In this document: positions 37,718-46,405 of the stretch, piece after piece
How positions within the stretch are numbered: the stretch's first letter is position 1
How the letters are laid out: every line of letters starts with the position of its first letter
NCBI RefSeq assembly: GCF_000265245.1
Contig: NZ_AJKS02000007.1
Span: 5,998-69,997, forward strand
DNA from: Halomonas smyrnensis AAD6
GTDB taxonomy: Bacteria > Pseudomonadota > Gammaproteobacteria > Pseudomonadales > Halomonadaceae
Direction of reading: 5' to 3'
Length of the DNA stretch: 64,000 nt
Position numbers and translations under genes: made by a program
The notes under the pieces: model-generated
Databases searched by the model: none
Seen by the model: the letters and a program-made list of their open reading frames with translations, nothing else
Told to the model about the DNA's origin: nothing

Positions 37718-38449
37718 ATGCTTTCCAATATCCGTATCGTCCTCGTCCAGACCTACCACCCCGGCAATATCGGCGCCTCGGCGCGGGCCATGAAGACCAT
37801 GGGGCTCACCGACCTGGTGCTGGTCAACCCGCGCGACTTCCCTCACCCCGAGGCCAGTCGACTAGCCGCCGGCGCCGAGGACCTCGTCGACGCAGCCCGA
37901 GTGGTCGACTCGCTGCAAGAGGCGGTGAGCGACTGCGTCCAGGTGATCGGCGCCAGCGCCCGACTGCGCAGCATGCCCCTGCCCCACTTCGACGAGCCCG
38001 CCGAGATGGCCGAGTCGCTGGTGACGCATGCCGCGGGTGATCCCGTCGCCCTGGTATTTGGCCGCGAGCGCTTCGGGCTGACCAACGACGAGATCCGCTG
38101 TTGCAGTCATCAGGTCAGCATTCCCGCCAACCCGGACTACGGCGTGCTCAATCTTTCCCAGGCCGTCCAGGTGCTGGCCTACGAGACCTTCCGCGCCTGG
38201 CGACAGCGCCCGGATAGCGGCTTCCAGGCCGCTCGGCCGGCCCAGGATCGTCAGCCGACCCGGGAGCAGCTGGGCCACTTCCACGACCATTTGTCTCGCC
38301 TGATGCAGACCAGCGGCTTCATCACCCAGCCCCATGCCCGCACCGAGGAACAGCTGCAGGCGCTGTTCGCTCGTGCCCAGCCCTCGCGCAAGGAGCTCTC
38401 GCTGCTGCGCGGGCTGCTGAGTTCGCTGGAGCCCGACGCGGAAGGCTGA
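37718..38449 (+). CDS. trmJ: tRNA (cytidine/uridine-2'-O)-methyltransferase TrmJ
   Basis: 243 residues from the ATG at 37718; a TTG two codons earlier is possible, and no clear ribosome site is seen for either. The SpoU-type knot starts IRIVLVQTYHPGNIGASARAMKTMG, then ALVFGRERFGLTNDEI and NLSQAVQVLAYE. A C-terminal extension fits TrmJ. It methylates position 32 of tRNAs. It stands downstream of the octamer repeat, which probably lies in its leader or promoter. Confidence 0.92.
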   Translation: MLSNIRIVLVQTYHPGNIGASARAMKTMGLTDLVLVNPRDFPHPEASRLAAGAEDLVDAARVVDSLQEAVSDCVQVIGASARLRSMPLPHFDEPAEMAESLVTHAAGDPVALVFGRERFGLTNDEIRCCSHQVSIPANPDYGVLNLSQAVQVLAYETFRAWRQRPDSGFQAARPAQDRQPTREQLGHFHDHLSRLMQTSGFITQPHARTEEQLQALFARAQPSRKELSLLRGLLSSLEPDAEG

Positions 38450-38664
38450 GGCCTGAAGCAGGAGACGGACGCCAAGGCGCCGATCGACATCGAATCGTCA
38501 TCGTCGATTCACCCCACCGTCATGCCCCTGGCCGAGACTACAACTGCCCAAGACGGGAACCGGCAACGGACACTGCCACTCGCTTCGCCAGGGACGCCAG
38601 GGGCAGGACGCTCCTCAGGGACGCCGTTCGGCATCGGGACGATGCCCAGGGAGGATGGGAATAT

Positions 38665-38697
38665 CGCCACGACGCTCGCGTCGTGGCGTTTTTCTTT
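38665..38697 (+). terminator. Strong Rho-independent terminator between trmJ and the PsiE-like gene
   Basis: Perfect ten-base arms CGCCACGACG and CGTCGTGGCG with loop CTCG are followed by TTTTTCTTT. The rest of the 300-base gap from 38450 contains no gene that I recognise. Confidence 0.92.
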
Positions 38698-38752
38698 GCC
38701 GCTCCGGCACAAGGTGGCAGAGTGAAGGAGTCCACCGCCCAGGAGAGTCGCC

Positions 38753-39247
38753 ATGCGCAGCGAGCCTGAAAAACCCTCGCCCGACGCTACCCCGCGAAAG
38801 CGGCAGCACCTGATTCACGACGAGCTTCCGAAAGAACACGAAGATCCGCTGATCGGCGTCCTGCACCGCGTCATTCGCATGGGCGTCAAGGTACTGGCCG
38901 TGCTGATGGTGTTCGTGATCCTGTGGGGCGTCCTGGACGTCGTTTACGTGCTCTATCAGCAGCTCACCTCTCCGCCCTTCCTGCTGCTGGAAGTCGGCGA
39001 CCTCTTCCGCCTCTTCGGCGCCTTCATGGTGGTGCTGATCGCCATCGAGATCTTCATCAACATTCGCCTGTATCTCGGTACCGATGTGCTGCCGATACAG
39101 CTGGTGATCGCCACCGCCCTGATGGCCATCGCCCGAAAAGTGATCGTGCTGGACATCGAGGCCGTCTCGGCCGAGTACGTGTTCGCCATCGCCGCCGTGG
39201 TGCTGGCCCTCGGCGTCACTCACTGGCTGGTCGCCCGCAAGCAGTAA
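38753..39247 (+). CDS. PsiE family membrane protein
   Basis: 164 residues. A hydrophilic, charged N-terminus of about 35 residues is followed by four membrane segments. EVGDLFRLFGAFMVVLIAIEIFINI and LPIQLVIATALMAIARKVIVLD match the core of the phosphate-starvation-inducible PsiE family. The family has no defined activity. The gene follows a strong terminator, so it has its own promoter; no Pho box was identified. Confidence 0.8.
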   Translation: MRSEPEKPSPDATPRKRQHLIHDELPKEHEDPLIGVLHRVIRMGVKVLAVLMVFVILWGVLDVVYVLYQQLTSPPFLLLEVGDLFRLFGAFMVVLIAIEIFINIRLYLGTDVLPIQLVIATALMAIARKVIVLDIEAVSAEYVFAIAAVVLALGVTHWLVARKQ

Positions 39248-39371
39248 GCCGTGGCGGTCCGCTTATCCACTCGCCCCCTAAACCCGAGCCCCTCCTCTCG
39301 TCGGGCCTCCAGACGCCGGCAACACTGGCAGAACCACCGGGCAGGCCGGTAACCTCTCTCGACAGCCACGT

Positions 39372-39394
39372 GCCCGGCCGCCTTCGGGCCGGGC
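39372..39394 (+). terminator. Hairpin after the PsiE-like gene
   Basis: Arms GCCCGGCC and GGCCGGGC lie about 125 bases past the stop, without a T-run. It may instead lie in the leader of the aminotransferase that starts at 39426. Confidence 0.4.
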
Positions 39395-39425
39395 GACGAC
39401 TCCACCGCGCATCGAGAGAGGTCCC

Positions 39426-40541
39426 ATGCCCCGCTTCGCCGATCACCTCTATACGCCCGGCCCCGACAACCCCTTTCCCGGCCTCGCGGCGCTGCAGCGG
39501 CGCCTGGGCCACGCCATTCCGCACCGGCTGGGCTCCAACGAGGGGCTCGACATGCCCCATGCCGCGCTGCGTGAGCACTTCGGCGAGACCATGGCCGAGC
39601 ACGTCACCTGCTACGGCGATGCCGAGGCCCTGGCCCTGCGTGAGCGCCTGGCCCGCCGCCACGGTTTCGACGTCGACAGCCTGCTGGTGGATGCCGGCTG
39701 CGACAGCCTGCTGGCCCTCACCCTGCGCACGGTGGCCCCGACCGGCACCACCGTCATCGCCTCCGCCGGCACCTACCCGACCTTCGGCTACTTCGCCCGC
39801 GGCCAGGGCTGCCGCCTGGTGGAGGTCGACTATCGAGAGGACGAAACGCGACTGGCGCCGGACCTCGACGCCCTGGCCGCCGCCGCGCATCGGGAAGACG
39901 CCCGGCTGGTGTATCTGGCCAATCCGGACAACCCCACCGGCCATCGACACGCGGCCGACGACGTTGCCCGCTTCCGCCAGGCATTGCCCGACGACTGCTG
40001 GCTGCTGCTGGACGAGGCCTATCACGACTTCCGCGACGACGCCGACGCGCCGGATTTCACCCGCGCCCTGCCCGGCGTGATCCGCTGCCGCACGCTGTCG
40101 AAGGCCATGGGGCTGGCCGGGCTGCGCGTCGGCTACGCGATCGTCGAGCCCGAGACCCGAGCCATGATGCAGAAGGTGCGCATTCACTACGCCGTCTCCT
40201 CGCTCAGCCTGGCGGCCGCCGAGGTGGTGCTGGATCATCCTGCCGAGATCGACCGCCATCTGCGCGACGTGATCGCGCGGCGCGAGCGGCTGACGGCGCA
40301 TTTCCGCGCCCTGGGTGTCGACGTGCTGCCGAGCGCCACCAACTTCATCGCCCTTCGCCTGCCCAGCGTCGAGCTGGCCGCACGCGTTCACGCCGCCCTG
40401 CTAGACGAGGGCAAGCTGACCGCCCGCGCCGCTCATCCGGCGCTCGGCCATCTGCTGCGGATCACCGCGGTGGAGGATGCTTTGGCGCCGGGCCGGCTGG
40501 CGACGCTGGAAGCGGCACTCGCGGAAGGAAGTGAAGGCTAG
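39426..40541 (+). CDS. HisC-like class I/II aminotransferase
   Basis: 371 residues. The PLP fold shows SNEGLDMP near the start, YLANPDNPTGH with the ring-stacking site, LLLDEAYHDF and the Schiff-base Lys in TLSKAMGLAGLRVGY. This fits histidinol-phosphate aminotransferase relatives. The gene stands apart from his genes, so the substrate may be another amino acid, as with the additional HisC2-type copies in many bacteria. GAGAGGT precedes the ATG. Confidence 0.85.
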   Translation: MPRFADHLYTPGPDNPFPGLAALQRRLGHAIPHRLGSNEGLDMPHAALREHFGETMAEHVTCYGDAEALALRERLARRHGFDVDSLLVDAGCDSLLALTLRTVAPTGTTVIASAGTYPTFGYFARGQGCRLVEVDYREDETRLAPDLDALAAAAHREDARLVYLANPDNPTGHRHAADDVARFRQALPDDCWLLLDEAYHDFRDDADAPDFTRALPGVIRCRTLSKAMGLAGLRVGYAIVEPETRAMMQKVRIHYAVSSLSLAAAEVVLDHPAEIDRHLRDVIARRERLTAHFRALGVDVLPSATNFIALRLPSVELAARVHAALLDEGKLTARAAHPALGHLLRITAVEDALAPGRLATLEAALAEGSEG

Positions 40542-40558
40542 CAGGCAGGCGGCGCCAC

Positions 40559-40849
40559 TCAGCAGCGCCCCTGCATGGCCAGCCCGGGCGGGCAGAAGCC
40601 GCCGCGACGACGGTGATCGCGGTCGTCGCGGTGACGCCGATGGTGGCGACGCTCGCGGTAGTGATCGTCATGACGGCGATAGTGGCGATACGCCCTACGC
40701 TCGTGATGGCGATGACCATGGTGATAGCCGCCGACCTCCACCAGAGGGCCGGTGTCGATGCGCGCCGGCGTGTAGCTGCACCCCGTCATCAGCAGCATGG
40801 CCGCCAATGCCAGGCCTCCCATGACGCCGTGGCGACGTGAGGAGATCAT
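40559..40849 (-). CDS. Small histidine/arginine-rich lipoprotein (tandem copy 2)
   Basis: 96 residues from the ATG at 40849 (a start at 40822 also gives a signal). The lipobox is LLMTGC, after which the protein starts SYTPARIDTGPLVEVGG, as does its upstream neighbour. The middle is about 40 residues packed with His, Arg and Asp, and the end is GGFCPPGLAMQGRC. The His pattern and the two C-terminal cysteines suggest metal binding in the periplasm. Its function is unknown. It starts one base after the stop of the paralogue at 40851-41039 on the same strand. Confidence 0.75.
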   Translation of the reverse strand: MISSRRHGVMGGLALAAMLLMTGCSYTPARIDTGPLVEVGGYHHGHRHHERRAYRHYRRHDDHYRERRHHRRHRDDRDHRRRGGFCPPGLAMQGRC

Positions 40850-40850
40850 C

Positions 40851-41039
40851 TCAGCAGCGCCCTTTCTTCGCCTGCCCCGGCGGGCAGAAGCCACCACCAT
40901 GGCTGCGATGGTCGTGATCATGGTGGCCACCGATCTCGAGCAGCGGCTCGGGATCGATGCGGGCGGGCGTGTAGCTGCAGCCGGCCACAAACAGGGCGGC
41001 AAGCAGCAGGGTCGCAAGGGTCAGCGGGCGAATTGACAT
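40851..41039 (-). CDS. Small histidine-bearing lipoprotein (tandem copy 1)
   Basis: 62 residues. A lipoprotein signal ends FVAGC. The mature part is SYTPARIDPEPLLEIGG, a short HHDHDHRSH cluster and GGGFCPPGQAKKGRC. It shares both ends with the following gene but lacks its long His/Arg-rich insert, so the two are tandem duplicates that diverged in the middle. AGGAGGT lies upstream of the ATG. Outer-membrane or periplasmic metal binding is inferred only. Confidence 0.78.
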   Translation of the reverse strand: MSIRPLTLATLLLAALFVAGCSYTPARIDPEPLLEIGGHHDHDHRSHGGGFCPPGQAKKGRC

Positions 41040-41393
41040 GGTACCTCCTGGGCCTGATGGATGACCGCCATTCTAGCGAAGCCCACAGGCCTTACCCATG
41101 TGGCGCCGCGACGACGCACCCTGTCTCCTATCGGAAACACTTCAGCCACTTGCCGGGCGAGAAGCGCCCCGTACCGGGCGGGGAGGCACGGGGCTCGCCC
41201 GTGGCGAGATCGCCACGACCCTGCCTCTGGCAGGCATCCTCGGCAGCTTCCCGATCGGCTCGGCGCGGCAAGGCCCGAACACCGCCGAAAAATCCCCCAT
41301 CGCGTCGCCCAAAATCGGAAAAAACCGCGGATGGAGCGCCCCCACGACTTTGCTATCGTCACGCAACACCCACCCGACAACAGGAGCGAGCCG
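41040..41393. other. Intergenic region between divergent lipoprotein and reductase genes
   Basis: It must contain both divergent promoters. A plus-strand frame in line with the reductase is open here but shows no family-like sequence and has no ribosome site, so it is not taken as an N-terminal extension. I see nothing else. Confidence 0.5.
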
Positions 41394-42569
41394 ATGGGCG
41401 CTGCGTCCCTGCCCGACAATGTCCCTTCCACCATGGCCGCCATGCGACTGGTCGGCCACGGCGACGTGGACCGGCTGGTCTATGACGAGACCGTGCCGAC
41501 GCCACGCCCCGGCGCCGGCGAAGTGCTGGTCAAGGTCACCGCCACGGCCAAGAACAACACCGACCGCAAGGCCCGCGAGGGCCTCTACCCGACCAAGGAC
41601 CAGGGCGACGTGACCTCGTTCGCCATGGGCGGATCCCCGACCCTGACCTTCCCGCGCATCCAGGGCGCCGACATCGTGGGCCGGGTGGTCGCCACGGGCG
41701 ACGGCGTCGAGGCCTCGCGGCTCGGCGAGCGCGGCCTGCTCGACTTCAACCTCTACGCCGACGCCCGCCGCGACATCAATCTGACGCCTGACTATTACGG
41801 CCACGGCGCCGACGGCGGCTTCGCCGAGTACGTCGCCGTGCCCTCGGACCAATTCCACTCTGTGCCCAACGCCGAGCTTGCCGATGCCGAGCTGGCGGCC
41901 ATGGGCATGTGCTCCTATCAGACCGCCTATCACATGATGACGGCGGCCGGCGTGACGTCGGGCGAGCGCGTGCTCGTCACCGGCGCCAGCGGCGGCGTGG
42001 GCACCGCCCTGATCCAGCTGTGCCGGGTCGTCGGCGCCATTCCCTACGCCCTGAGCCAGCCCGACAAGGCCGACGCCCTGATCGAGCTCGGCGCCGAGGC
42101 GGTGCTCGACCGCTCCGACATGAGCGATTTCGAGGAACGGGTGAAGGCCGTGACCGGCGGTGCCCCGCTCGATGCGGTGATGGACCTGGTGGGCGGCGAG
42201 ATGACCGACCGCTTCATCGACGCCATGATCTTCGACATGTCGGCCCGCTCGACCTACCCGCGGCTGTCCATCGCCGGCGCCAGCGGCGGCAACGTCAGCG
42301 AAGTGATGTGGACCCGCATCTATCTTTACCAGGTACAGATCTTCGGCGTCTCCCACGGCACCCGGGAGGAGGCCGAGCAGCTGGTGGCATGGATTCGTGG
42401 CGGCCAGCTCAGGCCGGTGCTGCACGCGGCCTTCAGGCTCTCCGACCTGCACGCGGCGGAGCGCTACTTCGTCAATCGCGGCAGCCACTATCTCGGCAAG
42501 ATCGTGATCGTCCCCGACGCCGAATGGGACGAACACGGCGCGCCCTTCGCCCTCGAGGGAACACAATGA
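41394..42569 (+). CDS. Zinc-independent medium-chain reductase (NADPH:quinone reductase-like)
   Basis: 391 residues from the ATG at 41394 with AGGAG upstream. The GroES-like N-terminal domain lacks zinc ligands. The cofactor domain has VLVTGASGGVGTALIQL near residues 200-216. An unusually long insert (QGDVTSFAMGGSPTLTFPRIQG, then LLDFNLYADARRDINLTPDYYGHG) makes it larger than the common 330-residue forms. Its stop overlaps the start of the proline racemase-like gene in ATGA, so the two are translated together. The substrate is unknown; reduction or oxidation of a product of its partner is a reasonable inference. Confidence 0.82.
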   Translation: MGAASLPDNVPSTMAAMRLVGHGDVDRLVYDETVPTPRPGAGEVLVKVTATAKNNTDRKAREGLYPTKDQGDVTSFAMGGSPTLTFPRIQGADIVGRVVATGDGVEASRLGERGLLDFNLYADARRDINLTPDYYGHGADGGFAEYVAVPSDQFHSVPNAELADAELAAMGMCSYQTAYHMMTAAGVTSGERVLVTGASGGVGTALIQLCRVVGAIPYALSQPDKADALIELGAEAVLDRSDMSDFEERVKAVTGGAPLDAVMDLVGGEMTDRFIDAMIFDMSARSTYPRLSIAGASGGNVSEVMWTRIYLYQVQIFGVSHGTREEAEQLVAWIRGGQLRPVLHAAFRLSDLHAAERYFVNRGSHYLGKIVIVPDAEWDEHGAPFALEGTQ

Positions 42570-43618
42570 GCAAGCCTGAACTGACGCTGAGGCTGATGGA
42601 CACCCACGCCGGCGGCGACGTCAGCCGCATCGTGCTCGGCGGCGTCACGCCGCTGCCGGGCGCCACCGTGCGCGACCAGATGCACTATCTGCGCGACAGC
42701 GCCGACGGCCTGCGCACGCTGCTGCTCGACGAGCCCTACGGCATCCCCGAGATGTCGGTCGACCTGATCGTGCCGCCCAGCGACCCGGAGGCCGCGGCCG
42801 GCTACATCATCATGGAAGTGATGGGCTATCCCATCTACTCCGGCTCCAACACCATCTGCACCGCCACCGCGGTGCTCGAGGCCGGGCTGGTGCCCAAGCG
42901 CGAGGGGCGCCAGCACTTCCTGCTGGAATCGCCCGCCGGGCGCGTGCAGATCGAGGCGCTGGTCGAGAACGACGTGGTCGAGGCCATCACCTGCGAGGGA
43001 CTGCCGAGCTACATCGACACCTACCGCGAGACGATTCACGTCCCGGGCATCGGCGAGGTCACCTACAGCGTGGCCTACAGCGGCGGCTTCTACGCCCTGG
43101 TGGATGCCACCGAGCTCGGTTTCTCGCTGGTCCGCGAGGAGGAGCGAGCCCTGTCCGACTGCGCCTACAAGATCGTCGAGGCGCTCCAGGCCGAGCGCGG
43201 CTTCACCCACTACACCCTGGGCGACGTGGGCCCGCTGCCCTTCCTGCACTTCATGGGCCCGGTGACCGAGGTCGCCGACGGCTTCTACCGCTCGCGCTCC
43301 ACCACCTACGTGCATCCCGGCGTGATCTGCCGCAGCACCACCGGTACCGGCACCTCGGCACGCCTGGCGCTGATGCATCACGAGGGCCGCATCCGGCCGG
43401 GCGACCGACTCGAGACCGTGTCGCTGCGCGAGACCGGCTTCATCGGCCAGTTCACCGGCACCCGCCAGGAGGGCGGCCAGACGGTGGTGGAGAACACCAT
43501 CACCGGCAAGGCCTTCGTGCTGGCGCACTCCGATATCGTCGTCAATCCCGACGATCCCATGGTGCGCGACGGCAGCGTATACCATATCCTCGGCTCGCGG
43601 TCCGACGCCGCGGACTGA
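42566..43618 (+). CDS. Proline racemase superfamily protein with both catalytic cysteines replaced
   Basis: 350 residues, normal length. It opens RLMDTHAGGDVSRIVLGG as in proline racemase and hydroxyproline epimerase. In active members the first catalytic residue is Cys in MCGH; here the matching segment is YSGSNTI with Ser92. The second is Cys in a DRSPCGTGTS motif; here it is CRSTTGTGTS with Thr259. Thr at the second site is known from trans-3-hydroxy-L-proline dehydratases, which keep the first Cys. The Ser/Thr pairing makes racemisation by the usual two-base way unlikely; a dehydratase-type or other reaction is possible. It is coupled to the reductase upstream by a four-base overlap. Confidence 0.85.
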   Translation: MSKPELTLRLMDTHAGGDVSRIVLGGVTPLPGATVRDQMHYLRDSADGLRTLLLDEPYGIPEMSVDLIVPPSDPEAAAGYIIMEVMGYPIYSGSNTICTATAVLEAGLVPKREGRQHFLLESPAGRVQIEALVENDVVEAITCEGLPSYIDTYRETIHVPGIGEVTYSVAYSGGFYALVDATELGFSLVREEERALSDCAYKIVEALQAERGFTHYTLGDVGPLPFLHFMGPVTEVADGFYRSRSTTYVHPGVICRSTTGTGTSARLALMHHEGRIRPGDRLETVSLRETGFIGQFTGTRQEGGQTVVENTITGKAFVLAHSDIVVNPDDPMVRDGSVYHILGSRSDAAD

Positions 43619-43621
43619 TCG

Positions 43622-43648
43622 CCGGCGCGCCGTTCTTCGGCGCGCCGG
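43622..43648 (+). terminator. Hairpin after the racemase-like gene
   Basis: Perfect eleven-base arms CCGGCGCGCCG and CGGCGCGCCGG with loop TTCTT start four bases past the stop. No T-run follows. Confidence 0.55.
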
Positions 43649-43699
43649 GCTGACCGGGCGCAGGCCCGGCCCTTCCCACCTCTCCCACCGAGACCCCGC

Positions 43700-44188
43700 A
43701 TGCCCACGGCACTGATCCTGCTCGACGTCCAGAACCTCTACTACACCAGCCGCCAGGCCCACGGCCGCAACGTCGACTACAACGCCCTCTGGGCCCGCGC
43801 CACCGAGGGCCGGCGGGTCGGCCACGCCCTCGCCTACGCCATCGACCGCGGCGACGAGAAACAGCGTCAGTTCCAGAACATCCTCCGCGCCATCGGCTTC
43901 GAGGTGAGGCTCAAGCCCTTCATCCGGCGCGCCGACGGCTCGGCCAAGGGCGACTGGGACGTGGGCATCACCCTGGACGCCATCGACCATGCCGGTGAGG
44001 CCGACGTGGTGGTGCTGATCTCCGGCGACGGCGACTTCGCGCCGCTGGTCGACAGGCTGCGCCAACGGTTCGGGGTCGAGGTGGAGGTGTTCGGCGTACC
44101 CGCCTATACCGCCGACGCCCTGATCCGCTCGGCCGACCGCTTCGTGCCGGTCGAGGGCGCGCTGCTGATGGGGAACGCCTCGCGCTAG
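43700..44188 (+). CDS. NYN domain (LabA/DUF88-like) ribonuclease
   Basis: 162 residues. The PIN-like fold has acidic metal ligands in ALILLDVQNLYY, GDWDVGITLDAI and VLISGDGDFAPLV, and GVEVEVFGVP follows. This is the NYN family of RNA-cleaving enzymes. The length covers only the nuclease domain. Its targets cannot be read. It stands between a hairpin and the patatin gene. Confidence 0.85.
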   Translation: MPTALILLDVQNLYYTSRQAHGRNVDYNALWARATEGRRVGHALAYAIDRGDEKQRQFQNILRAIGFEVRLKPFIRRADGSAKGDWDVGITLDAIDHAGEADVVVLISGDGDFAPLVDRLRQRFGVEVEVFGVPAYTADALIRSADRFVPVEGALLMGNASR

Positions 44189-44382
44189 CCGGCCCTGTGA
44201 CGGGGCCCATGTCGTATTGATGGCACGTCATGACGGGACCAGAGCGCCCGCCGTGGACGAAGCCGCATCATGTGACGGCACAACTCGACAACACAGGGTT
44301 CCTGTCGGAACCCGCCGGCAGTCAACGCCCCGGGCGCCTATACTGCATCGCAGCATGGCGAGCGAAAGCGGAGGCAACTGAC

Positions 44383-45486
44383 ATGGCGAACGATACCCCG
44401 ACGGCAGCGCGCAAGCGCATCGACCTGGCCCTGCAGGGCGGCGGCTCTCACGGCGCCCTGACCTGGGGCGTGCTCGACCGCCTGCTGGAGGACGAACGCC
44501 TCGAGATCGATGCCATCAGCGGCACCAGCGCCGGCGCCATGAATGCCGTGATGCTTGCCGGCGGCCTGCAGCGCGACGGCCGCGACGGCGCCCGCCAGGC
44601 GCTGCGCGATTTCTGGCACGCGGTGAGCCGGCTGTCGCGCTTCTCGCCGCTGCGCCGCACCTTCTGGGATCGCCTGGTGGGCAACGACAGTCTCGATCAC
44701 TCTCCCGGCTACCTGTTCATGGAGGGGCTCACCCGGCTGATCGATCCGGCGCGACTCAACCCCCTCGGCATCAATCCGCTGCGCGACCTGGTCGAGGAGC
44801 AGGTCGACTTCGAACGGGTCAACGCCTGCGACAGGATCAAGGTGTTCGTCAACGCCACCAACGTGCGCACCGGCCGGGCCACGATCTTCACCCAGCCCCA
44901 CCTCACGCTGGATACCCTGATGGCCTCGGCCTGCCTGCCCACCCTGTTCCCCGCCGTGGAGATCGGCGGCGAGGCCTACTGGGACGGCGGCTACAGCGGC
45001 AATCCGGCGCTCTATCCGCTGGTCGACCACCGCGGCTGCAGCGATCTGGTGGTGGTGCAGGTCAATCCGCTGGTGCGCAACAAGCTGCCCGACGGTGCCC
45101 GCGAGATCATCAACCGGGTCAACGAGATCACCTTCAACTCGAGCCTGGTCAAGGAGCTGCGCAGCATCCAGCTGCTCCAACGGCTGATCGACGTCGAGGG
45201 ACTGGCGCTCGAGCGCGTGCGCGCGATGCGACTGCACCTGATCCACGCCGAACATGACGTCCAGGAACTCAGCGCCTCGAGCAAGATGAACGCCGAGTGG
45301 GAATTCATCTCGCGGCTGCACGACCAGGGCCGCGCCTGGGCCGATCGCTGGCTCGACGAACACTTCGAGGCCCTCGGCCAACACTCCTCCTTCGACCTCG
45401 ACACCGTGTTCGACGACACCTTCGGCCCGCTCCGCTACCCCGACGATGCCGAGGGCGCCGACACCGACACCCAGCGCCGGGCCTGA
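44383..45486 (+). CDS. Patatin-like phospholipase
   Basis: 367 residues from the ATG at 44383 with GGAGG upstream. The oxyanion loop is LQGGGSHGA, the nucleophile Ser lies in ISGTSAGAMNA and the catalytic Asp in DGGYSGNP. It is a bacterial patatin or RssA-like serine lipase acting on phospholipids or acyl esters in the cytoplasm. It has no signal peptide or membrane segment. About 70 bases separate it from a small membrane-anchored protein gene. Confidence 0.88.
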   Translation: MANDTPTAARKRIDLALQGGGSHGALTWGVLDRLLEDERLEIDAISGTSAGAMNAVMLAGGLQRDGRDGARQALRDFWHAVSRLSRFSPLRRTFWDRLVGNDSLDHSPGYLFMEGLTRLIDPARLNPLGINPLRDLVEEQVDFERVNACDRIKVFVNATNVRTGRATIFTQPHLTLDTLMASACLPTLFPAVEIGGEAYWDGGYSGNPALYPLVDHRGCSDLVVVQVNPLVRNKLPDGAREIINRVNEITFNSSLVKELRSIQLLQRLIDVEGLALERVRAMRLHLIHAEHDVQELSASSKMNAEWEFISRLHDQGRAWADRWLDEHFEALGQHSSFDLDTVFDDTFGPLRYPDDAEGADTDTQRRA

Positions 45487-45558
45487 GTCATGGCCGGCCC
45501 GCGGCCAAATGCCGCGGCCCGCTTGTCTGTCTTCGGGGGGCGACATAGAATCGCCCGC

Positions 45559-45897
45559 ATGACTCACAAGCGCCCCTTCCTCTTCCTGCTGGCCATTCCG
45601 GTGGTCGCGATCCTGGCCCTGGCCACCTTCATCTTCGGCGGCCAGGCGCTGTCCGACAGCGGCCGTGACGACGAGATCCGCCAGGCCCTGGCCGCCAAGC
45701 TCGGCGCCAGCGGCGAGATCGATCTCAAGAACCTGCAGGAAGTCCAGTACGGCTACGGCGTCTGCGGGCTGTATCTCACCGATGACTCGGAAAACGGCTA
45801 CGCCTCCTTCTTCTACGATACCAGCGCCGACCGCCTGACCCTGGACATCACCTCGCGCCGCTATCAGTCGCACTGCAGCCTGTCGGCCGTGTGCTGA
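45559..45897 (+). CDS. Small membrane-anchored hypothetical protein
   Basis: 112 residues. An N-terminal helix (FLFLLAIPVVAILALATFIFGG) anchors or exports it, and the rest is soluble. The stretch EVQYGYGVCGLYLTDDSENGYASFFYD and the ending HCSLSAVC hold three cysteines. I do not recognise the family. It precedes the copper-handling genes by 34 bases in the same direction. Confidence 0.65.
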   Translation: MTHKRPFLFLLAIPVVAILALATFIFGGQALSDSGRDDEIRQALAAKLGASGEIDLKNLQEVQYGYGVCGLYLTDDSENGYASFFYDTSADRLTLDITSRRYQSHCSLSAVC

Positions 45898-45931
45898 TCC
45901 CCGGGCGCATCCCGAACGGAGAGACGACACC

Positions 45932-46399
45932 ATGGCAAGCGCACCACGCCACCACCGGCTGACCCGCACCGCCCACCGCCTGACACTGGGCCTGCTCACC
46001 GCCATCCTGGCCGCCGGCAGCGTGCAGGCCAGCGAGCTCGAGGTCAGCGATGCCCGCCTGCGGCTGATGCCAGGCGATCTGCCTGCCGCCGGCTATTTCC
46101 GCCTGCACAACACCGGCGAGGAGACCGTCACCCTGACCGGCGCCGGCAGCGACGCCTTCGGGCACGTCATGCTGCACCAGACGATGCAGGAGGACGGGAT
46201 GTCGAGCATGCACGCGGTCTCCGAGCTGGAAGTCGCTCCGGGGGACACCCTCGAATTCGCGCCCAAGGGCTACCATCTGATGTTCATGAAGCGCGCCGTG
46301 CCGCTCGCCGTGGGCGATGAGCTCGAGGTCACGCTGGAGTTCGCCGACCAGCCGCATGTGCCGGTGAACTTCGACGTGGTGTCCCCCGCCTCCTTGTAG
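45932..46399 (+). CDS. Periplasmic copper chaperone PCu(A)C family
   Basis: 155 residues. A signal peptide ends near VQASELE. The copper site is of the H(M)X10MX21HXM type: MLHQTMQEDGMSSMH and APKGYHLMFM. It carries copper for CuA-site assembly in cytochrome oxidase. It lies seven bases before the Sco gene, its usual partner. Confidence 0.92.
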   Translation: MASAPRHHRLTRTAHRLTLGLLTAILAAGSVQASELEVSDARLRLMPGDLPAAGYFRLHNTGEETVTLTGAGSDAFGHVMLHQTMQEDGMSSMHAVSELEVAPGDTLEFAPKGYHLMFMKRAVPLAVGDELEVTLEFADQPHVPVNFDVVSPASL

Positions 46400-46405
46400 T
46401 CCGAG

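Noticed and set aside
41061..41393. N-terminal extension of the medium-chain reductase
   Set aside because: The frame is open but low-complexity, and a clear AGGAG precedes the ATG at 41394, where the family similarity begins.
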